A DNA stretch of 7,490 nt from Rhodospirillaceae bacterium (GTDB taxonomy: Bacteria > Pseudomonadota > Alphaproteobacteria > Thalassobaculales > Thalassobaculaceae), in the NCBI GenBank assembly GCA_002730675.1, contig PCAV01000038.1:11361-18850 (forward strand). The letters run 5' to 3'. How positions within the stretch are numbered: the first letter of the stretch is position 1; every line of letters begins with the position of its first letter. The position numbers were made by a program, and so were the translations under genes. The notes under the pieces were generated by a model, which saw only the letters and a program-made list of their open reading frames with translations, ran no database searches and was not told the DNA's origin. This document shows positions 1-5,411 of the stretch, piece after piece.

Positions 1-1065
1 ATCCAAAAATATTTTAGCGAGGTCTCTCTGCCATAGTTCTCTGGCATGCATGGCATTTGAATAATCCACGTTCGTGTATGACCATCCCGTAATCATTCGT
101 TCGTAGACCTGTTCAGAAAATTTTTCCTTATTATTTTTCAGACGATCATGGTGAAAAGCACAAGCATCTGAGTAAATTAAAATGGTCGCCCAAGCTTGCA
201 TCTCAGAAGCTCCCGGAACATCTATTTCAACTACTTCCGCTCCCAATGCCTCCAACACGTTAACGGCATTGTGGAATAATTTTTCGATATCTGGATTCAG
301 GTTTTCTAAATAAAAACTCTTTGGCAAACCAATTTTTATACCTTCTATCTCATCATTGAGGCTTGGTAAAAAGTTTAAAAGAGGTCTATTGACACTCCAG
401 GGATCACGACTGTCATACCCGGCGATAACAGCAAAAATTCTGGCTACATCTGTAACCGATCGTGCCATTGGTCCGATGGTGTCAAAACTAGCGCTGACCG
501 GAGTGCTTGCATGATTTGGCACCCTTCCATGAGTTGGTCGAAGGCCACTAATCCCGTTTATAGACGCCGGCAATCGCACCGATCCACCTGTGTCGGACCC
601 AAGCGCGCCCACACACATGCCGGCTGCTATAGCAGCGCCCGAACCACCGCTGGAACCCCCAGGGATTTTATCCGCATCCCAAGGATTTCTGCAGGGCGGA
701 TTCACTGTATTATTCGACCTTATCCCAAAAGCGAATTCGTGCATGCTGGCTTTTCCTATCATCACGGCACCTGCCTTGAAGAGACGATCCACAACTGCTG
801 CATTCTGATTCGGCACATGATCATTAAAAAAAACAGACCCAGAAGTTGTCCGGACTCCGGCAGTCTCAATATTATCCTTAACAGCTAAAGGAATACCGTG
901 CAGCAGCCCCAACCATCTGCCTTCTTTCATAGCTTTGTCTGCCTCATCGGCCTGTCGTAAAGCTTCTTCGGCGGTGACCGTGATCATCGAGTTAATTTTG
1001 TCTTCATTTTCCGAAATCGACTCTAAACACGTTTCTACCATTACGCGGGAACTTTTTTCATACAT
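1..1065 (-). CDS. Amidase-signature family hydrolase (partial, C-terminus off window)
   Basis: The first 355 codons read without a stop; the 3' part of the gene lies beyond the left edge. The product belongs to the amidase signature family, serine hydrolases that cut amide (sometimes ester) bonds. All three catalytic residues are visible: Lys63 in AVKDN, the cis-serine Ser138 in PGGSSGGSG and the nucleophile Ser162 in GSDTGGSVRLPAS. Their spacings (75 and 24 residues) equal those of fatty acid amide hydrolase (142/217/241). The start ATG is supported by GGGAGG nine bases upstream, and an in-frame TAA at about 1096-1098 leaves little room for an earlier start. Compared with typical members the N-terminus is short by roughly 20 residues, lacking the usual first helix. 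It lies 30 bases after the transporter stop, so co-transcription is likely. It resembles general amidases rather than GatA. Substrate unknown. The family call is very sure. Confidence -1.
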   Translation of the reverse strand, partial: MYEKSSRVMVETCLESISENEDKINSMITVTAEEALRQADEADKAMKEGRWLGLLHGIPLAVKDNIETAGVRTTSGSVFFNDHVPNQNAAVVDRLFKAGAVMIGKASMHEFAFGIRSNNTVNPPCRNPWDADKIPGGSSGGSGAAIAAGMCVGALGSDTGGSVRLPASINGISGLRPTHGRVPNHASTPVSASFDTIGPMARSVTDVARIFAVIAGYDSRDPWSVNRPLLNFLPSLNDEIEGIKIGLPKSFYLENLNPDIEKLFHNAVNVLEALGAEVVEIDVPGASEMQAWATILIYSDACAFHHDRLKNNKEKFSEQVYERMITGWSYTNVDYSNAMHARELWQRDLAKIFLD

Positions 1066-1074
1066 CAGAATTAT

Positions 1075-1080
1075 CCTCCC
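1075..1080 (-). promoter_or_regulatory. Ribosome binding site of the amidase gene
   Basis: GGGAGG on the minus strand sits nine bases before the ATG at 1065. It is a strong Shine-Dalgarno match and fixes the start of a gene whose N-terminus is shorter than usual for its family. Confidence -1.
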
Positions 1081-1095
1081 TTCATTCTCACAGTT

Positions 1096-2388
1096 TTAAG
1101 ATACATTTTCTTTTTGGGCAGATGTCGGGTCTTTCAGGAATTGCGTTAGAACTCCCGCGACAATTGGCAATCCTGCCAAAGTAAGCAACATAAATTGGTA
1201 ATCTCCAAATAAATCGAACGCTATACCAAGAGGCAGTGGCCCCAGGGAGGCCCCTACTACTCCAATCATTTGTCCAGTCCCCTGAATAGAGCCTATATGT
1301 TTACGTCCAAAGTATCTTGGCCACATATATCCAAAAAGTGTAATATTGAACGCGTTATTCAAGCCAAAAATTATAGCATAAACCAGGGCAGTTAAAAGAT
1401 CACTGACAAAAGCCATTGAAACCAGGGATCCAAACAATGTAGCTAGCGCAACCAAAAACACCCTTGGTGTTGGATACTTATCCAAACTGCGCCCCACAAA
1501 GGGTTGAGTAATAACCGCAACTATAGCGGACAACGGGAACATCCAAGCCGCTATGACGGGGCTTAATCCTTGATGCTCAAAAATTGGGACTTGAAAGAAG
1601 TGTAGAGAAGTTACAAGCATGGAGAGCGTGCAAAGACCGGCACCAACAATATAAAAAGTAGATGTTTTTAAAGCTTCATTAAGAGTAAAACCGAATTCGG
1701 CGGAGTGCTTGCCAACATCAGTATTATCGCTTGTCAATTCCGCTTTAATACCATCGGGATGTAGATTAAGTGCCTCTGGGGCATTATGCAGTAGGATCAG
1801 AATTAGCGGCAGCATTAAAAGCCAAGTCGATACGCCTAGCCAAAACCAGGCCTGACGCCACCCAACTTGCTCTATAAGCCACTGACAAGCTGGGGGATGA
1901 ATCGCCATAGAAACGGCAAAGCCAAGCAACATTAACCCCATTGCAACACCCCGTTTTCGACTAAACCAATGGGAAATAATATTTGTGCAATTCAGCATTA
2001 AGGAACCCTGGGCAAGAAAGCGGAGAGCACCAAATCCAAAAGCCAGCCAAACCAGGCCGGGAGCAAAGCCGAAAGCGATGCAAGCAAACCCTAGAAGAAC
2101 AACAACCGTTCCCATGACACGGCGAGCCCCGTGCATATCAACAAGTCGTCCAACCATTGGGAGCCCAAGTGCCGCAACTAAGGTTGCCAAACCGTAAGCT
2201 GATGAAATCGCCGTAGCACTTAGATTTAGATCTTTCGAAATTGGGCTAATGAACACACTAAAAGTATGGGATTGGCCGGGTCCGCTCACAAAAATACCCA
2301 CGGCAGCGATAAGAAGAATAATCCAACCGTAGAATATATAATTGCTTACTGAATTAACAATTTTCTGCCGCAAGTTTTCTAAGGTCAT
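1096..2388 (-). CDS. Major facilitator superfamily transporter (12 TM, monocarboxylate/OFA-like)
   Basis: A 430-residue inner-membrane permease with about twelve hydrophobic segments (roughly 20-36, 61-80, 90-108, 112-133, 147-163, 182-200, 245-266, 277-298, 308-328, 331-352, 366-390, 398-417) and a longer polar central loop at 201-243. The MFS motif A is clear after TM2 (GRLVDMHGARR, 80-90) and recurs in degenerate form in the second half (GRSLDKYPTPR, 299-309). The N-terminal FYGW and the WFSRKRGVAMG segment after TM4 are typical of the monocarboxylate/oxalate-formate antiporter branch. Length is normal and the ORF is intact. The ATG is preceded by AGGA at seven bases. It lies 108 bases after the thioesterase gene and 30 bases before the amidase gene, which suggests that it imports the substrate or exports a product of these enzymes, probably an organic anion. 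The family is sure, the substrate unknown. Confidence -1.
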   Translation of the reverse strand: MTLENLRQKIVNSVSNYIFYGWIILLIAAVGIFVSGPGQSHTFSVFISPISKDLNLSATAISSAYGLATLVAALGLPMVGRLVDMHGARRVMGTVVVLLGFACIAFGFAPGLVWLAFGFGALRFLAQGSLMLNCTNIISHWFSRKRGVAMGLMLLGFAVSMAIHPPACQWLIEQVGWRQAWFWLGVSTWLLMLPLILILLHNAPEALNLHPDGIKAELTSDNTDVGKHSAEFGFTLNEALKTSTFYIVGAGLCTLSMLVTSLHFFQVPIFEHQGLSPVIAAWMFPLSAIVAVITQPFVGRSLDKYPTPRVFLVALATLFGSLVSMAFVSDLLTALVYAIIFGLNNAFNITLFGYMWPRYFGRKHIGSIQGTGQMIGVVGASLGPLPLGIAFDLFGDYQFMLLTLAGLPIVAGVLTQFLKDPTSAQKENVS

Positions 2389-2496
2389 TTTATAGTCCTA
2401 TATTTTTTAATTCATTAATTGCCGCAGGTAATCTCGCAACCTCTCGATTTCGCATAGCATTAATTCATCGGTAGGTTATTTGAGGTCAGGTATAAG
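2389..2496. other. Intergenic spacer between thioesterase and transporter genes
   Basis: This 108-base AT-rich gap separates two minus-strand genes. It contains the transporter ribosome binding site (AGGA, minus strand, 2396-2399) and an 8-base direct repeat CATTAATT at 2413-2420 and 2458-2465. I see no GC-rich hairpin followed by a T-run in either direction, so read-through from thioesterase to transporter is plausible. A separate weak promoter cannot be excluded. Confidence -1.
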
Positions 2497-3381
2497 TTAT
2501 GAGGCAAAATTATTTTGAATGATTTCCTTAAGATCAGTCGGTATTGGAGCAGCTTGCCGCGTATCTGGATTAAAAAATACTTCCGTAACGGACTGCGATG
2601 CATGGATTTCTGATGTTTCAGCATTAATCATGCGCTGTGAAAAAGTTACACTTTTGTTTCCGCATTCAATGACACCACCTTCTATTTTAAAGAGACTACC
2701 GGCCTGTACTTCTTTCTGAAAATAGGTTGTTGTTGATGCTGTTACTGTATGCAGGCCTCGCTCTTCCATCGCTTTCCAGTTAACCTTTAATTTAGGCCAT
2801 AAGTGAAACATACCATCATCAAAAAAATGAGCGTACCAGCGAACATTCATATGATGAAACTGATCGCAGTGCCACGGAAAACAAACTCCAGTATGTGTTT
2901 CAACCCAGTTTGATGCTGGCTTAATACTGCGCGGCAACTCGCTTTTAAGTGATATCGGCTCCCCATTTTTTATTTGGTTTTCCAGAGCCGGGCGGAGCTC
3001 ATCCGGGATAGGTATTGATGTTCGAGTATCCGGATTGAAAAAAACCTCTAAGCACTCAAATGTTGCATGCAACTCGCCAGTTTCTTCGTTAAACATTCTT
3101 AATAAAAATGTGAACGTTTTTGTAGAAGATGCAACCATACCGCCGTCTATTCTAATTAAGGAACCTGCGGGTAACTCTTTTTTGAACGTTGTTCTCCCAA
3201 TAGCAGCAACCCCGTGGCCTCCATATTTTAGAGCTACTGATTGTGGAAACCCAGCACGTGCATAAGCAAAGAACTGAGCTTCATTGAAGAATACGGCGTA
3301 GTTTCGAACGTTAAGATGTCCGAATTGATCACAGAGCCACGGATGAACTACACCGGTATGAAGTTCGTGCCAAACAGTCAT
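2497..3381 (-). CDS. Tandem double-hotdog acyl-CoA thioesterase
   Basis: A 294-residue cytosolic protein made of two 4-hydroxybenzoyl-CoA-thioesterase-like (hotdog) domains, at about 3-135 and 158-290. Such enzymes hydrolyse acyl-CoA thioesters. Each domain carries the D-x-x-x-H-x-N core: Asp18, His22 and Asn24 in CDQFGHLNVRNYA, and Asp173, His177 and Asn179 in CDQFHHMNVRWYA. Both share HTGV (8-11, 163-166), AGSL (72-75, 227-230) and EVFFNPDTR (112-120, 267-275). All repeats are exactly 155 residues apart, and identity is about 40% by eye. Most family members have one domain and dimerise, so this is a fused pair. The ORF extends upstream to an ATG at 3444, but the extra 21 residues are hydrophobic, resemble nothing in the family and lack a ribosome binding site, so I chose the ATG at 3381. 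Even there the Shine-Dalgarno is poor. It is the first gene of the leftward set, divergent from the monooxygenase. The acyl group hydrolysed is unknown. Confidence -1.
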   Translation of the reverse strand: MTVWHELHTGVVHPWLCDQFGHLNVRNYAVFFNEAQFFAYARAGFPQSVALKYGGHGVAAIGRTTFKKELPAGSLIRIDGGMVASSTKTFTFLLRMFNEETGELHATFECLEVFFNPDTRTSIPIPDELRPALENQIKNGEPISLKSELPRSIKPASNWVETHTGVCFPWHCDQFHHMNVRWYAHFFDDGMFHLWPKLKVNWKAMEERGLHTVTASTTTYFQKEVQAGSLFKIEGGVIECGNKSVTFSQRMINAETSEIHASQSVTEVFFNPDTRQAAPIPTDLKEIIQNNFAS

Positions 3382-3387
3382 TATTTC

Positions 3388-3414
3388 ACAGTATCCCATT
3401 AAAAGTCGTGTCAA
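3388..3414 (-). promoter_or_regulatory. Possible alternative promoter of the thioesterase gene
   Basis: A perfect TTGACA box on the minus strand (3409-3414) is followed after 15 bases by TACTGT (3388-3393), a 4/6 match to TATAAT with a short spacer. Transcription would start close to the ATG at 3381, giving a nearly leaderless mRNA, which would fit the poor ribosome binding site. This is a motif match only; chance is a serious alternative. Confidence -1.
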
Positions 3415-3451
3415 GAGGTAACGGAAAAAAGAATAGCCCAACATTAGCCAA

Positions 3452-3474
3452 TTCTGCTAGAATTGTTAGCAAAA
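3452..3474. repeat. Interrupted palindrome, candidate operator
   Basis: The half-sites TTCTGCTA and TAGCAAAA are inverted copies differing at one position and separated by seven bases, giving a 23-base dyad. It overlaps the candidate leftward -10 element (3462-3467) and lies about 35 bases upstream of the candidate rightward -35. Its size and position suit a dimeric repressor (for example TetR, GntR or MarR type), but no regulator gene is in the window, so the protein is unknown. It is also close enough to a coding start to be a chance AT-rich dyad. Confidence -1.
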
Positions 3475-3489
3475 CTAGGTAATTATCAA
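3462..3489 (-). promoter_or_regulatory. Candidate sigma70-type promoter, leftward gene set
   Basis: On the minus strand TTGATA (3484-3489, 5/6 match to TTGACA) is followed after 16 bases by AACAAT (3462-3467, 4/6 match to TATAAT). Transcription would start near 3455, leaving a leader of about 70 bases before the ATG at 3381. The -10 lies inside the palindrome at 3452-3474, as expected for a repressible promoter. Prediction by eye only. Confidence -1.
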
Positions 3490-3509
3490 GCACGTATTTA
3501 CAGATAAGC

Positions 3510-3538
3510 TTGAGTATTGGAGCGTTTTTTCGTATTTT
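3510..3538 (+). promoter_or_regulatory. Candidate sigma70-type promoter of the monooxygenase gene
   Basis: TTGAGT (3510-3515) and TATTTT (3533-3538) are each 4/6 matches to the consensus boxes with the ideal 17-base spacer. Transcription would begin at about 3545, right at the GTG (3547) that opens the longest reading frame. That leaves a leader of nearly 60 bases before the ATG at 3604 and supports the downstream start. Prediction by eye only. Confidence -1.
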
Positions 3539-3587
3539 TTAACTAGGTGCCATATGAGCATCGATATTTTTTAAACTCTAGCCAATT

Positions 3588-3593
3588 AAGGAA
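3588..3593 (+). promoter_or_regulatory. Ribosome binding site deciding the monooxygenase start
   Basis: AAGGAA lies ten bases before the ATG at 3604. The upstream in-frame GTG at 3547 directly follows a TAG and has no Shine-Dalgarno sequence, so this site favours the ATG. Confidence -1.
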
Positions 3594-3603
3594 ATTTGAA
3601 GTT

Positions 3604-5334
3604 ATGCCAGACGGAGTTTTGAGCAGTCAAAAAAAGATAAACCAAGGAAAAACAACGAAGCTGGATGCTTTAATTATTGGCGCAGGTTTTTCGGGCCTGT
3701 ATCAACTACTTTGCCTTCGAGACAAAGTAGGATTATCAGTCAAAGTTGTTGAGGCTGGCGATGGCGTTGGAGGAACATGGTATTGGAACCGTTACCCTGG
3801 CGCACGTTGCGACTCAGAAAGCCACTCCTACTCATACTATTTTTCAGATGAGATTTTGAAAGAATGGAAATGGTCAGAGCGATATCCAGGCCACGCGGAG
3901 GTGGTAAGATATCTAAATTTTGTCGCCGATAAACTTGACCTTAAGCGGGATATAAATTTCAATCTGAGAGTTTGCTCTGCAATATATAATGCAGATAAAA
4001 ACGTCTGGGCAGTTGAAACAGAGCAAGGTGATTGCTTCGAGTGTACTTATCTAATAACAGCGGTTGGTTGCTTGTCTTCAGCCAATATTCCAACTTTTCC
4101 GGGGCACGATGATTTTGAAGGGGAATGGTATCATACCGGCCAATGGCCCCACGAAGGCGTCGACTTTACTGGCAAGCGTGTTGGACAGATAGGAACTGGA
4201 TCAACAGGGATACAAGCTGTACCTGTGATAGCAGAAACAGCAAAACATTTGACGGTATTTCAACGAACTGCCAACTACAGCGTTCCTGCGAAAAATGGTC
4301 CCCTAAGTAAGGAATTTCAAGAATATCTAGATGCAAACCGAGCAGATATTAAAAAAACTATTAGAAATACACCCAACGGTCATCCATTTGTTATATCTGA
4401 GCGAAAAGTTTTTGACGTAAATGATGCTGAACGAGAAAAAATATTTGAAGAAGCATGGGAAAATGGTGGGTTAGGGTTTAGAGCCTGCTTTCAGGACATA
4501 GCATTTGACAAAAGGGCCAATGATGTTGCTGCCGATTTCATAAAAAGAAAAATTCGATCAATAGTTAAGGATCCAAAAACAGCAGATTTGCTGACGGACA
4601 TTGACCATCCCTATGCAACGAAAAGACCCCCAATTGATACTAACTATTTTGAGACCTACAATCGGGATAATGTCGATTTAGTTGACGTCCGCTCATCACC
4701 GATAGAGTGCATCACATCCAAAGGGGTGAAAACTGGCAACGCTGAATATGAACTGGATGTAATCGTTTTTGCTACCGGCTTTGATGCGATGACAGGCCCG
4801 TTGTTGCGGTTAAATATTGAGGGACGAGGTGGTATAAAGCTAGCGGATATTTGGGAGGCTGGACCCAAAACCTATCTTGGCCTCCAGATACCTGGCTTTC
4901 CAAATCTGTTTACCATTACCGGGCCTGGCAGTCCTTCTGTTCTTTGTAATATGCCCGTAGCCATAGAACAGCACGTCGAATGGGTGACGGATTGCATCTC
5001 ATTTCTTGAAGAGAATAAGATAGCTTCTATAGAAGCGACAGAGGACTCAATGGACAAATGGGTATCTCATGTAAACGAGTGTGCAAATGTAACGCTTATG
5101 CCGCATGCAAAACATACATGGTATTATGGCGCTAACATTCCCGGCAAGCCTCGAGTTTTCATGCCGTATGCCGGTGGCATGGCTAGATATCGTGCGATTT
5201 GTGATGATATTGCAAAGCAAAAGTATATTGGCTTTAAATTAGGAGAGACAGATACTGGAGATGTTTGGTCTGCTCCCTCCATTTCGGTTGATGACCTTGT
5301 TGAAGCCGCCACGGTAAAAGGCCCTGCTGTTTAG
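3604..5334 (+). CDS. Type I Baeyer-Villiger monooxygenase (phenylacetone monooxygenase-like)
   Basis: A 576-residue FAD- and NADPH-dependent enzyme that inserts one oxygen of O2 beside a ketone carbonyl to make an ester or lactone. Visible are the FAD Rossmann motif GAGFSG (26-31), the Baeyer-Villiger fingerprint FEGEWYHTGQWP (171-182), the NADPH Rossmann motif GTGSTG (197-202) and ATGFDA (390-395). Asp70 (ARCDSESH), Arg341 (ATKRP) and Trp506 (TWYYGANIPGK) align by eye with the conserved active-site Asp, Arg and Trp of the family. It follows phenylacetone monooxygenase more closely than cyclohexanone monooxygenase and keeps the two-residue active-site bulge of the former (GPGSPSVLCNM, 440-450). 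With the ATG start, the stretch before the first Rossmann strand has the length seen in phenylacetone monooxygenase. An extra tail of about 30 residues follows position 546. It ends in tandem in-frame stops, TAG TGA. It is divergent from the thioesterase gene. Family very sure; ketone substrate unknown. Confidence -1.
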   Translation: MPDGVLSSQKKINQGKTTKLDALIIGAGFSGLYQLLCLRDKVGLSVKVVEAGDGVGGTWYWNRYPGARCDSESHSYSYYFSDEILKEWKWSERYPGHAEVVRYLNFVADKLDLKRDINFNLRVCSAIYNADKNVWAVETEQGDCFECTYLITAVGCLSSANIPTFPGHDDFEGEWYHTGQWPHEGVDFTGKRVGQIGTGSTGIQAVPVIAETAKHLTVFQRTANYSVPAKNGPLSKEFQEYLDANRADIKKTIRNTPNGHPFVISERKVFDVNDAEREKIFEEAWENGGLGFRACFQDIAFDKRANDVAADFIKRKIRSIVKDPKTADLLTDIDHPYATKRPPIDTNYFETYNRDNVDLVDVRSSPIECITSKGVKTGNAEYELDVIVFATGFDAMTGPLLRLNIEGRGGIKLADIWEAGPKTYLGLQIPGFPNLFTITGPGSPSVLCNMPVAIEQHVEWVTDCISFLEENKIASIEATEDSMDKWVSHVNECANVTLMPHAKHTWYYGANIPGKPRVFMPYAGGMARYRAICDDIAKQKYIGFKLGETDTGDVWSAPSISVDDLVEAATVKGPAV

Positions 5335-5411
5335 TGATCTGATTGAAGGTACCGATAGCGAACAACATTACAAGGCGATTGCCTGCCAAAATTTAAGGTT
5401 GCGAATAAAGA
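5335..5411 (+). other. Spacer between monooxygenase and glnS
   Basis: These 77 bases contain no convincing terminator. The only hairpin seen, AGGC/GCCT around 5373-5384, has a four-base stem and no T-run. A possible but distant Shine-Dalgarno AAGG is at 5395-5398, 13 bases before the glnS ATG. No clear promoter is visible, so read-through into glnS or a promoter inside the monooxygenase gene is likely. Confidence -1.

Larger units (their letters stand above)
3382..3603. promoter_or_regulatory. Divergent promoter region between thioesterase and monooxygenase genes
   Basis: This AT-rich stretch of about 220 bases drives both gene sets. It holds candidate promoters in both directions, an interrupted palindrome at 3452-3474, and two short direct repeats: TAGCCAATT at 3445-3453 and 3579-3587, and AACTAGGT at 3473-3480 and 3541-3548. 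It also includes the in-frame upstream extensions of both genes (3382-3444 minus and 3547-3603 plus), which I regard as non-coding because they lack family similarity and ribosome binding sites. Confidence -1.

Noticed and set aside
511..888. Open plus-strand frames inside the amidase gene (also 590-808)
   Set aside because: They lie antisense to a conserved coding frame with intact catalytic motifs, and their translations look like no protein family.
1..1065. The amidase as GatA of the glutamyl-tRNA amidotransferase, given glnS nearby
   Set aside because: The residues around the nucleophile and after it (SVRLPASINGISGLRPTHG, PNHAST) match general amidases and not the GatA pattern; no gatB or gatC is present, and an intact GlnRS makes the link unnecessary.
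2413..2465. Direct repeat CATTAATT in the thioesterase-transporter spacer as a regulatory site
   Set aside because: Eight AT-rich bases repeated once are expected by chance, and no promoter elements are clearly associated.
3547..3603. GTG at 3547 as the monooxygenase start
   Set aside because: No ribosome binding site, directly follows a TAG, sits at the predicted transcription start, and adds 19 residues without similarity to the family.
5373..5384. Hairpin AGGC/GCCT as a terminator before glnS
   Set aside because: The stem is only four base pairs and no T-run follows.
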